Shown piece after piece: positions 53,765-61,924 of a stretch of DNA of 64,000 bases; position 1 is the first letter of the stretch; the number at the start of each line of letters is the position of its first letter. The stretch is from Plantibacter flavus (lineage in GTDB: Bacteria > Actinomycetota > Actinomycetes > Actinomycetales > Microbacteriaceae), in NCBI RefSeq assembly GCF_002024505.1, contig NZ_CP019402.1:1178001-1242000 (forward strand), read 5' to 3'. A program made the position numbers and the translations under genes. Below the pieces are notes generated by a model. The model did not search any database. It worked only from the letters and a program-made list of their open reading frames with translations, and was not told the DNA's origin.

Positions 53765-55535
53765 CGGTCGCCCACACGGACGGGCGACCTCGCTGCCCAT
53801 CCCGGCACCGGCCGGCCGCGGGCGCCTGCCGTGGCCGCTGCGACTCGGCATCCTGCTCGCCGCCGCACTCGTGTGCGTCCTGTCGGTCGTGTTCGGCGTC
53901 GTCCAGCCGGGCATCGCCGACGGCAACGGTCTGCCCTGGTTGGTGGGCCACCTCGCGGCGCTGGTGGCGGCAGGGCTGATCTGGTGGCTGGCTCCGACGG
54001 CCGCTCCGGGCTGGGTGATCGTCGGGTACGCGCTGGCCGAGACGGCCTACATGTGGGCGTACGGCGTCCACGCGGGCTGGCTCTGGCCGCTCCTCATGTC
54101 GATCTCCGTACTCCCGGGGGTCGCGCTGGTGTGGCTGGCCCTGGCCTTCCCGGCCGGCCGGCTGCGGCGCGGCTTCGATCGGCGGCTCGTCATCACCGCC
54201 TCGGTCTACCTCGTCACCTATGCGATCGTGACGCTGCTGGTGACGCCGAACCACGTGCTCGACGCGAGCCACGAGCGGAGTCGGTACGCCGTCATCGCGA
54301 CCGGAGACGTGGCCGACGCGCTCGGCCGGGTCCACGCGGGAGTCATGGGGGCCTTCGCGGTCGTGGTCGCGGGTGTCGTGCTCCTGCGATGGGCGCGGAG
54401 CAGCGGAGCGGCCAGACAGGTCGCCTTCATCATGCCGGTCGCGTTCGTGTTGTGGCTCGTCATCGGGGTGGCGTGGTCCCTCGTCCGCCTCGGGGGATGG
54501 CCGGAGCATCTCCGGCTCGTCGTCGAGGACCTCAACGCGTTCTCGGTGGTGCTCGTCCCTGCCGCGTACGCGACGGGTCTCATCCGGATGCGGACGATCC
54601 GCGCCAGGGCCGTCGACCTCGTGCAGACCGGACAGCTGAGCGAGACCGGTCACGACCGCTGGGACGGTGCGGTGAAGACCGTCCTCGGGGACCGCACCGC
54701 CCGGCTCGTCTGGCCGGGATCGCAGCGGACCACCGACCGGGACCCACGCGGTCGGGCGATGTCGAGCGTCGGCGACGCGGACGCGCCGCTCGTGTACATC
54801 GAGCACGACGCGGCTCTGCTCGACAATCCGCAGTTGCTCCGGTCGGTGTCGGCGTCGCTGCGCATCATGATCGACAACGAACGACTCACCGCTGAACTCC
54901 GCCACTCGTTGCGCGAGGTGAGCCGATCGCGGTTGCGCATCGTGCAGGCGGCCGACGAAGCGCGACGGCGGGCGGAGCGCGACCTGCACGACGGTTCCCA
55001 GCAGCAGCTGTTCTCCGTCGCACTGCGACTCCGGATGGCGAGCGACGCTGCACGCGCCGACGGCCAACTCGCCCTTGCCGACGGCCTCGAGACCACCATC
55101 GATCAGCTCGCGAGCGCCATCAAGGAGCTCCGCGAACTCGCCCGAGGACTGCATCCGGCGCTCTTGGCCGAGGGCGGACTGGTGCCGGCGATCGCCGAAC
55201 TCGGGCGTCGGTGCACCGTCGTCACCAAGGTCACCGTCGAGCTGCGCGAGCGGCCCAGGCAGCTCATCGAGGCGACCGTCTACTACGTCGTCTCGGAGTG
55301 CCTGGCCAACGTCACGAAGTACTCCGGGGCGTCCAGCTGCGAAGTGGTCGTCTCCGACGACCCCGACGGTGGGCTCCGGGTCGTGGTCGCGGACGACGGT
55401 GTAGGCGGCGCCGATCCTGCGCGGGGGAGTGGGTTGCGCGGTCTCGCGGACCGGGTCGACGCCGTCGGCGGGACGATGCGCGTCGAGAGCCCGGTCGGTG
55501 CAGGGACGGTCGTCTCGATCCACCTTCCCGGCTGA
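53757..55535 (+). CDS. Sensor histidine kinase (NarL-partner type, HisKA_3)
   Basis: A 592-residue membrane kinase. About six helices lie in residues 25-270. A linker region without a recognisable sensory domain follows. The dimerisation domain ARRRAERDLHDGSQQQLFSVALRLR carries the phosphoryl-accepting His411, and the HATPase domain has SECLANVTKYSGASSCEV (N box), DDGVGGADPARGSGLRGLADRV (G1/G2) and ends STVVSIHLPG-like. The start ATG 53757 overlaps the regulator's end. The stimulus is unknown. Confidence 0.93.
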   Translation: MADGRPHGRATSLPIPAPAGRGRLPWPLRLGILLAAALVCVLSVVFGVVQPGIADGNGLPWLVGHLAALVAAGLIWWLAPTAAPGWVIVGYALAETAYMWAYGVHAGWLWPLLMSISVLPGVALVWLALAFPAGRLRRGFDRRLVITASVYLVTYAIVTLLVTPNHVLDASHERSRYAVIATGDVADALGRVHAGVMGAFAVVVAGVVLLRWARSSGAARQVAFIMPVAFVLWLVIGVAWSLVRLGGWPEHLRLVVEDLNAFSVVLVPAAYATGLIRMRTIRARAVDLVQTGQLSETGHDRWDGAVKTVLGDRTARLVWPGSQRTTDRDPRGRAMSSVGDADAPLVYIEHDAALLDNPQLLRSVSASLRIMIDNERLTAELRHSLREVSRSRLRIVQAADEARRRAERDLHDGSQQQLFSVALRLRMASDAARADGQLALADGLETTIDQLASAIKELRELARGLHPALLAEGGLVPAIAELGRRCTVVTKVTVELRERPRQLIEATVYYVVSECLANVTKYSGASSCEVVVSDDPDGGLRVVVADDGVGGADPARGSGLRGLADRVDAVGGTMRVESPVGAGTVVSIHLPG

Positions 55536-55551
55536 TCGGGCGCGAAGCCGG

Positions 55552-55872
55552 TCAGTACAGCAGTGCCTCGCGACCCAGGCGGTACCGCCCGCCGCTCATC
55601 GGGACGATCGGTGTGCCCTCGGCCTCGTAGTGTTCGAGGGCGCGATCCTCGTGCCCCGTCGGAGGGAGACCGCCCGACCGGACGACCCGCCACCAGGGCA
55701 CGGCGTGCCCGTACTGCGCCATCACCCGACCGACGCCGCGCGCCGACTTCGACCCGATGATGGACGCGACCTGGCCGTAGCTCAAGGCGCAGCCCTCGGG
55801 GATGTCGGCGACGACGGCCAGCACGGCCTCGGCGAACGCCTCAGCCGAGTCCGTCGGTGACGACCCGCTCAC
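55552..55872 (-). CDS. Alkyltransferase-like protein (MGMT family without catalytic Cys)
   Basis: A 106-residue Atl-type protein. It has the MGMT fold core IPEGCALSYGQVASIIGSKSARGVGRVMAQ, but the PCHR active-site Cys of true methyltransferases is replaced by Trp in VPWWRVVRSGG. Such proteins bind O6-alkylguanine lesions and pass them to nucleotide excision repair. The GTG start at 55872 lies 4 nt after the GNAT gene's stop, so the two are co-transcribed. Convergent to the kinase gene. Confidence 0.92.
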   Translation of the reverse strand: MSGSSPTDSAEAFAEAVLAVVADIPEGCALSYGQVASIIGSKSARGVGRVMAQYGHAVPWWRVVRSGGLPPTGHEDRALEHYEAEGTPIVPMSGGRYRLGREALLY

Positions 55873-55876
55873 CGTC

Positions 55877-56329
55877 TCAGAGGCTGATGCTGCCGATGGT
55901 CTCGCCGTACTGGGTCTCGCCGACGGGGGAGAACCCGACGCGGAGGAAGAACGCCTCGGGACCGAGGTCGCCGGGCTCGTAGATGACGTTGACGTGGTCG
56001 AAGCCGCGCTGCTTGGCCTCCTCGATGAGCGAGGCCACCGCGAACCGGCCGACGCCGCGGCCCTGGTCGTCGGCGTCGACGTTGATGCGCCACAGGGCGG
56101 AGCGGAACTCCTCCTGCGCCGACTCGTGGTCGAAGTTGGCGGAGATGAATCCGACGACCTCGTCGCCGTCGAGGATGACGCGCTGCCAGGAGGTGGCGGG
56201 GTTCACGACCGCGGCCGCGACCGCGTAGGACACCGGGGCGATGAACTGCTCCTGCCCGGGTTTCATGGTGAGCGCGTTGACCGCCACGATCGTCGATGCG
56301 GACAGTTCTTCCAGACGCAGCTCAGCCAT
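55877..56329 (-). CDS. GNAT family N-acetyltransferase (diamine/spermidine-type)
   Basis: A 150-residue single GNAT domain. The core ALWRINVDADDQGRGVGRFAVASLIEEAKQRG contains the acetyl-CoA-binding loop, preceded by VGFISANFDHESAQEEFRSA; the end FFLRVGFSPVGETQYGE is typical. The sequence resembles BltD/SpeG-like polyamine acetyltransferases, but the substrate is not established. ATG 56329. It heads a two-gene reverse operon with the Atl gene. Confidence 0.87.
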   Translation of the reverse strand: MAELRLEELSASTIVAVNALTMKPGQEQFIAPVSYAVAAAVVNPATSWQRVILDGDEVVGFISANFDHESAQEEFRSALWRINVDADDQGRGVGRFAVASLIEEAKQRGFDHVNVIYEPGDLGPEAFFLRVGFSPVGETQYGETIGSISL

Positions 56330-56470
56330 GAGCCCAGGCTAACCTGTCCGGCGGACCGCGGATAGTCCGTCGGACCGCCGACACGCTCCTCGCGGCGACA
56401 TCCACGGCCGACCCACAGGCGGGGAGCGGGGCGTCCGGGGGCCGTCGGATCCAACTGTCTCGATGTCAAG

Positions 56471-56493
56471 AGACCTGGCAGGTCTTGTAAGCT
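56471..56493 (+). promoter_or_regulatory. Candidate operator and -10 box upstream of icd
   Basis: AGACCTG-G-CAGGTCT (56471-56485) is a perfect interrupted palindrome, directly followed by TAAGCT (56488-56493), a plausible -10 box. The palindrome would lie in the promoter spacer. No known regulator consensus is recognised. Confidence 0.35.
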
Positions 56494-56613
56494 AGGGCGT
56501 GGCCGTGCCGTCCACCTTTCGGATGCGGTCTCCTCCATGCCATGCGGAGCACTCCACCGCGTGCGCACCTCCGTAGGCCGCTCGGCTCAGGGCGGCATCA
56601 GAAAGGACAACCA

Positions 56614-57828
56614 GTGTCGAAGATCAAGGTCGAAGGCACCGTCGTCGAACTCGACGGCGATGAGATGACTCGCATCATCTGGCAGTTCATCAAGGACTCG
56701 CTCATCCACCCCTACCTCGATGTGAACCTCGAGTACTACGACCTCGGCATCGAGAAGCGTGATGAGACGGACGACCAGATCACGATCGACGCCGCGCACG
56801 CCATCCAGAAGCACGGCGTCGGCGTCAAGTGCGCGACCATCACCCCCGACGAGGCACGTGTCGAGGAGTTCGGTCTCAAGAAGATGTGGCGGAGCCCGAA
56901 CGGCACCATCCGCAACATCCTCGGCGGCGTCATCTTCCGCGAGCCCATCATCATCTCGAACATCCCGCGTCTCGTGCCCGGGTGGAACAAGCCGATCATC
57001 ATCGGCCGCCACGCGTTCGGCGACCAGTACCGCGCGACCGACTTCCTGTTCAAGGGCGAGGGCAAGCTCACGGTCGAGTTCACGCCCGACGACGGCTCGG
57101 AGCCGCAGAAGTTCGAGGTCTTCCAGTCGCCCGGCGACGGCATCGCACAGGTGCAGTACAACCTCGACGCCTCGATCCGCGACTTCGCGCGTGCCAGCCT
57201 CAACTACGGCCTGAACCGCAACTACCCGGTGTACCTCTCCACGAAGAACACCATCCTCAAGGCCTACGACGGCCGGTTCAAGGACATCTTCCAGGAGATC
57301 TTCGACGCGGAGTTCAAGGAGCGGTTCGAGGCCGCCGGCATCACCTACGAGCACCGACTCATCGACGACATGGTCGCTTCGGCAATGAAGTGGGAGGGCG
57401 GTTACGTCTGGGCCTGCAAGAACTACGACGGCGACGTCCAGTCCGACACCGTGGCTCAGGGCTTCGGCTCGCTCGGCCTCATGACGAGCGTGCTGGCCAC
57501 GCCCGACGGCAAGATCGTGGAGGCCGAGGCCGCACACGGCACCGTCACGCGCCACTACCGCCAGCACCAGCAGGGCAAGCCCACGTCGACGAACCCGATC
57601 GCCTCGATCTTCGCGTGGACCCGTGGCCTGCAGCACCGAGGCGTGCTCGACGGCAACCAGGAGCTCATCGAGTTCGCGGCGACCCTCGAGGACGTCGTCA
57701 TCAAGACGGTCGAGTCCGGCGCCATGACGAAGGACCTCGCGCTCCTCGTCGGCCCCGACCAGGCCTACCAGACCACCGAGGAGTTCCTCGAGACCATCTC
57801 GGCGAACCTCAAGGCGCGCCTGGCCTGA
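56614..57828 (+). CDS. icd: NADP-dependent isocitrate dehydrogenase, eukaryotic-type homodimer
   Basis: Oxidative decarboxylation of isocitrate to 2-oxoglutarate in the TCA cycle. The 404-residue protein belongs to the type II subfamily (related to eukaryotic NADP-IDH), shown by [50 protein letters not shown] and [13 protein letters not shown]. The catalytic Lys-Asp region [34 protein letters not shown] is intact, and [23 protein letters not shown] is the coenzyme loop. GTG 56614 has the ribosome binding site GAAAGGA (56601-56607); the frame is open further upstream. Confidence 0.96.
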   Translation: MSKIKVEGTVVELDGDEMTRIIWQFIKDSLIHPYLDVNLEYYDLGIEKRDETDDQITIDAAHAIQKHGVGVKCATITPDEARVEEFGLKKMWRSPNGTIRNILGGVIFREPIIISNIPRLVPGWNKPIIIGRHAFGDQYRATDFLFKGEGKLTVEFTPDDGSEPQKFEVFQSPGDGIAQVQYNLDASIRDFARASLNYGLNRNYPVYLSTKNTILKAYDGRFKDIFQEIFDAEFKERFEAAGITYEHRLIDDMVASAMKWEGGYVWACKNYDGDVQSDTVAQGFGSLGLMTSVLATPDGKIVEAEAAHGTVTRHYRQHQQGKPTSTNPIASIFAWTRGLQHRGVLDGNQELIEFAATLEDVVIKTVESGAMTKDLALLVGPDQAYQTTEEFLETISANLKARLA

Positions 57829-57860
57829 TGACGTCGGCCTGACCGGCACCGGCACCACGC

Positions 57861-57898
57861 GGACGGGGTCCGGGAGCACACGCTCCCGGGCCCCGTCC
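57861..57898 (+). terminator. Strong terminator after icd
   Basis: A 17-position stem (GGACGGGGTCCGGGAGC with its complement at 57882-57898, one U-G pair) and loop ACAC, 32 nt after the stop. Confidence 0.92.
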
Positions 57899-57977
57899 GT
57901 CGTTCGGGTCACGACGCCGGCCCGGACGGTCGTGTTAGCGTCGATGGACCACTTCGACGACGACGTGAGGACCATCG

Positions 57978-59315
57978 ATGTCACCGATGACGAGAAGACA
58001 GTTGCTGGCCTGGGCTGCAGCCGGTGGTGCGACCGCCCTCCTGGCGGGCTGTTCCACCCCGGGGACGGTGTCGCCGAACACCGGTCCGACGATCGCCCCG
58101 GCCGCCGCCGGTGAACGGATCACGCTCACGTACTGGGCCTGGCTGAAGGACCTCCAGAAGGTCGCCGACGTCTGGAACGCCGACCACCCGAACGTGCAGG
58201 TCGAGGCGGTCTGGATCCCCGGAGGCAACGACGGCGGGTATCAGAAGCTCTACTCGGCGCTCGCCGCGGGTGGTGGTCCGGACCTCGCGCAGGTCGAGAT
58301 GCGGACGCTTCCCGAGTTCCTGCTCGTGAACGGGTTGGTCGACCTCCGGCGCTACGGCGCGGACGAGGTCGCGTCGCGGTACAACGAGACCCTCTGGAAC
58401 CAGGTCTCCTACGTCGACGGGGTCTACGGGATCCCACAGGACTCCGGTCCGATGGCGCTCTACTACCGCCCGGACCTGCTCGACCGGGTGGGCGCGAAGG
58501 CCCCGGCCACCTGGGACGAGTGGTTCCAGGTGGCGGGGGCGGTGCGCGACGCCGACATGTATCTGGATTGCTTCGCCCTCGACGACGCGTCGTGGTTCGC
58601 GGCCATGGCGACCCAGGCCGGCGCGTCCTGGTTCCGTGTCGACGGCGACCGGTGGATCGTTGACATGACGGACGACGCGACCCTGGAGACGGCCAGGTTC
58701 TTCGACCGGGCCATCGACGAGGGCGTCATGACCACCTCCTACAGCCAGTTCTCACCGGCCTGGTTCGCCGCTGCGGCGAAGGACTCGATCGCGTCGCTCG
58801 CCGGAGCCAGCTGGGGAGACGCCCTCCTGCAGGGCGTCTCGGGGGCCGAGGGCAAGTGGCGGGTCGCGCCGTTGCCCCGGTGGGGAAGCGAGGGGTACGG
58901 CTCGACCTTCCAGGGCGGGTCCACGGCTGCCGTCCTGGCGAACAGCGCCCACCCGAGGGAGGCGCTCGAGTTCGCCGTGTGGATGACCACGAGCGACGCC
59001 GGCATCGACGCCATGATCGAGCACTCCGGCATCGGGTGGTCGCCGAACGACGCCTATATCGGCTCGCGCCGACAACAGCCGAGCGAGTTCTTCGGTGGCC
59101 AGAACTACAACGAGGAGGTCTTCGTGCCGGCCGCCAAGGAACAGAACAACGAGTGGCAGTGGTGGCCACTCACCCAGCAGACCTTCAACATCCTCGCCGA
59201 CGGGTTCCGGGCCAAGGCCTCGGGCGGCACCCTCGTGGACGCCGTGGTCCAGGGGCAGCGCGACGTCATCACCGCGTTCCGCAACAAGGGTCTCCGGATC
59301 GAGGCGGCGTCGTGA
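57978..59315 (+). CDS. Extracellular sugar-binding lipoprotein of an ABC importer
   Basis: A 445-residue solute-binding protein of family 1 (CUT1 type). The signal peptide TRRQLLAWAAAGGATALLAGC combines a twin-Arg start with a lipobox, Cys25 being the anchor. The mature part begins ITLTYWAWLKDLQKVADVWNADHPNVQVE, the usual start of this fold, with YSALAAGGGPDLAQVE and YGIPQDSGPMALYYRPDLL. ATG 57978 has GAGGA upstream. It forms an operon with two permease genes by GTGA and ATGA overlaps. The sugar cannot be told from the sequence. Confidence 0.92.
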   Translation: MSPMTRRQLLAWAAAGGATALLAGCSTPGTVSPNTGPTIAPAAAGERITLTYWAWLKDLQKVADVWNADHPNVQVEAVWIPGGNDGGYQKLYSALAAGGGPDLAQVEMRTLPEFLLVNGLVDLRRYGADEVASRYNETLWNQVSYVDGVYGIPQDSGPMALYYRPDLLDRVGAKAPATWDEWFQVAGAVRDADMYLDCFALDDASWFAAMATQAGASWFRVDGDRWIVDMTDDATLETARFFDRAIDEGVMTTSYSQFSPAWFAAAAKDSIASLAGASWGDALLQGVSGAEGKWRVAPLPRWGSEGYGSTFQGGSTAAVLANSAHPREALEFAVWMTTSDAGIDAMIEHSGIGWSPNDAYIGSRRQQPSEFFGGQNYNEEVFVPAAKEQNNEWQWWPLTQQTFNILADGFRAKASGGTLVDAVVQGQRDVITAFRNKGLRIEAAS

Positions 59316-60265
59316 GCGCCCTCACGGAACGCCCGGCGCGTGGAGTGGCGGACGACCCGTCCCGGTCGGGGTCGCAGCGCCGACGCCGGACCTCGGTCGC
59401 GGCTCCGTGGATGCTCCTCGGACCGTTCCTGGCGCTCTTCGTCCTCACCTTCATCCTGCCGATCATCGTCGCGGTCGGCAGCAGCTTCGTCCGTGTCTCA
59501 CGGAAGGGTGTCTTCGGGGAGGAGGGCGTCACGACCGAGTTCGCGTGGTTCTCCAACTACGCCCAGGCCCTGGAGAACGGCAATTTCATCGCCTCGATCG
59601 GCCGGATGCTCCTCTTCGGCGTCGTGCAGGTCACGGTCATGATCGCGCTGTGCACCCTGCTGGCGCTCCTCCTCGAGTCCGCCTCCGCGAAGTGGCCGGG
59701 GTTCTTCCGGGCCGTGTACTTCCTGCCCTACGGCATCCCCGGCGTGATCGCGACGATCCTCTGGTCGTTCCTCTACGTCCCGGGACTCAGCCCGATCATC
59801 GACATCGCCGGGGCGATGGGGATCGAGCTCGACTTCCTCGGCGCCGGCACGGTGCTCTGGTCCATCGCCAACATCGTGACCTGGACCTACACCGGGTACA
59901 ACATGATGATCGTCGTCGCCCAGTTGAAGGCCATCCCCGGCGAGGTCTACGAAGCCGCGAAGGTCGACGGCGCCGGGCCGTTCCGCGTCGCGGTGAGCAT
60001 CCAGCTTCCGCTCATCCGGCCGGCGCTCATCCTCACGACCGTGTTCTCCATCATCGGCACGCTCCAGCTCTTCGCCGAGCCCCAGGTGCTGCAGACCGTG
60101 TCGCCCGCGATCGACAACGAGTACACGCCGAACCTCAGCGCCTATACGACCGCGTTCGCCTACAACGACTACAACGTCGCCGCAGCGCAGGCGGTGCTCA
60201 TCGCCCTGGTCGCGTTCGCGCTGTCGTTCATCTTCCTGCGGCTGACGTCGAGGAGGGCATCATGA
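59312..60265 (+). CDS. Sugar ABC transporter permease, MalF/UgpA-like
   Basis: A 317-residue inner-membrane protein with six helices after a basic N-terminus of about 28 residues. APWMLLGPFLALFVLTFILPIIVAV is helix 1. The EAA loop that contacts the ATPase is YEAAKVDGAGPFRVAVSIQLPLIRP. GTG 59312 overlaps the binding-protein stop by 4 bp. It is the first of two permeases. Confidence 0.93.
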   Translation: MSALTERPARGVADDPSRSGSQRRRRTSVAAPWMLLGPFLALFVLTFILPIIVAVGSSFVRVSRKGVFGEEGVTTEFAWFSNYAQALENGNFIASIGRMLLFGVVQVTVMIALCTLLALLLESASAKWPGFFRAVYFLPYGIPGVIATILWSFLYVPGLSPIIDIAGAMGIELDFLGAGTVLWSIANIVTWTYTGYNMMIVVAQLKAIPGEVYEAAKVDGAGPFRVAVSIQLPLIRPALILTTVFSIIGTLQLFAEPQVLQTVSPAIDNEYTPNLSAYTTAFAYNDYNVAAAQAVLIALVAFALSFIFLRLTSRRAS

Positions 60266-61179
60266 GCGAGACCCGGAGCATCACGACCGCGACCTCGTCG
60301 ACGCGAGCCCAGCGGCTGAGCGACCAGCAGGGGCGCCCCGGTGGGTCCAGGGGGATGCGGGTGCTCGTGACGGGCATCCTCGTCGTCGTCGCGGTCTACT
60401 TCCTGGTGCCCGTGTACTGGGTGGTGATCGCTGCGACCAAGAGCACCGAGGACCTGTTCGGCAGCAACGGCTTCCTCCTCGGCTCGGAGTTCTCGTTGTG
60501 GTCGAACCTCCACGAGGTACTCACCTACGACGGCGGCATCTTCGTCCGCTGGTTCGGCAACTCGGTGCTCTATGCGGGCGTGGGAGCCCTCATCGCGACG
60601 TACCTCGCCGCGGCAGGCGGGTACGCGCTCGCGAAGTACCGGTTCCGCGGGCGCAACCTCGTCTTCGGCACCATCCTCGGCGGGGTCCTCGTGCCGGGGA
60701 CGGCCACAGCACTCCCGCTGTTCCTGCTCTTCAGCCAGCTGGGACTCGCGAACACGTACTGGTCGGTGCTCCTGCCGTCGCTCGTCTCACCGTTCGGGTT
60801 GTTCCTCTGCCGGATCTACGCCGACGCGACGATCGACGACTCGCTCATCGAGGCCGCACGGATCGACGGCGCGAGCGAGCTGCGGATCTTCCACACCGTG
60901 GGGCTGAAGATCCTCACGCCCGCGCTCGTGACCGTCTTCCTCTTCCAGCTCGTCGGGATCTGGAACAACTACTTCCTGCCACTCGTCATGCTGTCCGACA
61001 GCACGCTGTACCCGATCACCCTGGGCCTGAACAACTGGCGGAGCCAGGTCGACCGCCTACCGGAGTTCTACGAGCTGACGACCGGCGGCGCACTGTTGTC
61101 GATCATCCCCTTGGCGATCGCGATGATCGTGCTGCAGCGCTTCTGGCGTGGTGGGCTCACCGAGGGATCCGTGAAGTAG
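60262..61179 (+). CDS. Sugar ABC transporter permease, MalG/UgpE-like
   Basis: A 305-residue permease with six helices, the second CUT1 subunit. The EAA loop is IEAARIDGASELRIFHTVGLKILTPALV, and FQLVGIWNNYFLPLVMLSD is a standard MalG-type segment. ATG 60262 overlaps the first permease by 4 bp. No ATP-binding gene follows; as is common in Actinobacteria, a shared MsiK-type ATPase encoded elsewhere probably drives this importer. A terminator lies just downstream. Confidence 0.93.
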   Translation: MSETRSITTATSSTRAQRLSDQQGRPGGSRGMRVLVTGILVVVAVYFLVPVYWVVIAATKSTEDLFGSNGFLLGSEFSLWSNLHEVLTYDGGIFVRWFGNSVLYAGVGALIATYLAAAGGYALAKYRFRGRNLVFGTILGGVLVPGTATALPLFLLFSQLGLANTYWSVLLPSLVSPFGLFLCRIYADATIDDSLIEAARIDGASELRIFHTVGLKILTPALVTVFLFQLVGIWNNYFLPLVMLSDSTLYPITLGLNNWRSQVDRLPEFYELTTGGALLSIIPLAIAMIVLQRFWRGGLTEGSVK

Positions 61180-61198
61180 CCGACGGCCCGGAGACGGC

Positions 61199-61232
61199 GA
61201 CGGGCCCCGGATCAGCCGATCCGGGGCCCGTC
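61199..61232 (+). terminator. Terminator after the sugar transporter operon
   Basis: A perfect 14-bp stem GACGGGCCCCGGAT / ATCCGGGGCCCGTC with loop CAGCCG. It may also serve the convergent lipoprotein gene, which ends at 61248. Confidence 0.92.
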
Positions 61233-61247
61233 GTCAGTCGTGTCGAG

Positions 61248-61661
61248 CTAGAGGCTGCAGGTGTTGCCGAGCGTGGTGAACTCGTCCTGGAGCTTCGTGA
61301 GCGAATCGGTGAGCCCGGTCTGGTCGACGTTCTGCGGGTCGTCGACAGCCGTCCTCGCGACATCGATGAAGTCGTTGAGCGCCTTGACCGAGTCGTTCGC
61401 CGCGGTCTTCACCTCATCGTTCGTGACCTTGTCGGCCGCAGCCTTGAACGTTCCGGAGAAGTCGTCGAGCTGGGTGACGGCCGCCTCGGGGTCGGAGGAC
61501 AGCGAGCTCAGGCCCGACTGCAGCTGCGAAGCCGACTCCGTCACCTCGGACTGGATGAGCTTGCACGCATCCTCCTTGCTCTGGGCGCCGCCGGCACAAC
61601 CGGTGAGGAGCAGGCCAGAGACGGCGATCGCGCCGAGGAATGCTGCTGCGTTCTTCTTCAT
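61248..61661 (-). CDS. Small helical lipoprotein of unknown function
   Basis: A 137-residue lipoprotein. Signal peptide KKNAAAFLGAIAVSGLLLTGC with Cys22 as lipid anchor. The mature part (SKEDACKLIQSEVTESASQL... TKLQDEFTTLGNTC) is predicted mostly helical with heptad-like spacing, and has two Cys residues (in DACKL and near the C-terminus) that could form a disulfide. I do not recognise a named family. ATG 61661 has the ribosome binding site GGGGGAA. It separates the sugar importer from the ROK kinase operon and is transcribed toward the importer. Confidence 0.85.
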   Translation of the reverse strand: MKKNAAAFLGAIAVSGLLLTGCAGGAQSKEDACKLIQSEVTESASQLQSGLSSLSSDPEAAVTQLDDFSGTFKAAADKVTNDEVKTAANDSVKALNDFIDVARTAVDDPQNVDQTGLTDSLTKLQDEFTTLGNTCSL

Positions 61662-61816
61662 GGTGGTGTGATTCCCCCGTGTTCGGTGCCCGTGGCGGGC
61701 CCGCCCGCGCGCTGCGGGTCGGCCTCCAGGCTACCCGGTGGAGCCCGCAACCCGCAGGCGGACGCCGTCCGACGCTGGTGCGTAGTCGTCGTCGACATGG
61801 ACGCGAGCCCCGTTTA

Positions 61817-61837
61817 TTTGTAAGCTTGGCGAACAAA
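61817..61837 (+). promoter_or_regulatory. Candidate operator overlapping the -10 of the ROK kinase-nagB operon
   Basis: TTTGT-N11-ACAAA (61817-61837) is an interrupted palindrome in an A+T-rich island. TGGACG (61798-61803), 17 bp and TAAGCT (61821-61826) form a plausible promoter, so a bound protein would cover the -10. A ROK- or GntR-type regulator is possible; none is encoded here. Confidence 0.35.
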
Positions 61838-61882
61838 CCGGTGGTGCGAGCGGGTCGCTCCACGGATCGAAGGAACCACAGC

Positions 61883-61924
61883 ATGCAGACGCGCCACGAC
61901 GCCCTCCGGAGACGAAGCGCGTGA
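61883..61924 (+). CDS. 13-codon leader ORF coupled to the ROK kinase
   Basis: ATG 61883 follows GAAGGA (61869-61874) at 8 nt and encodes MQTRHDALRRRSA, ending in a TGA that overlaps the kinase GTG (GTGA). The kinase itself has no other ribosome binding site, so its translation probably depends on re-initiation after this ORF. Whether the peptide has a role is unknown. Confidence 0.5.
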   Translation: MQTRHDALRRRSA

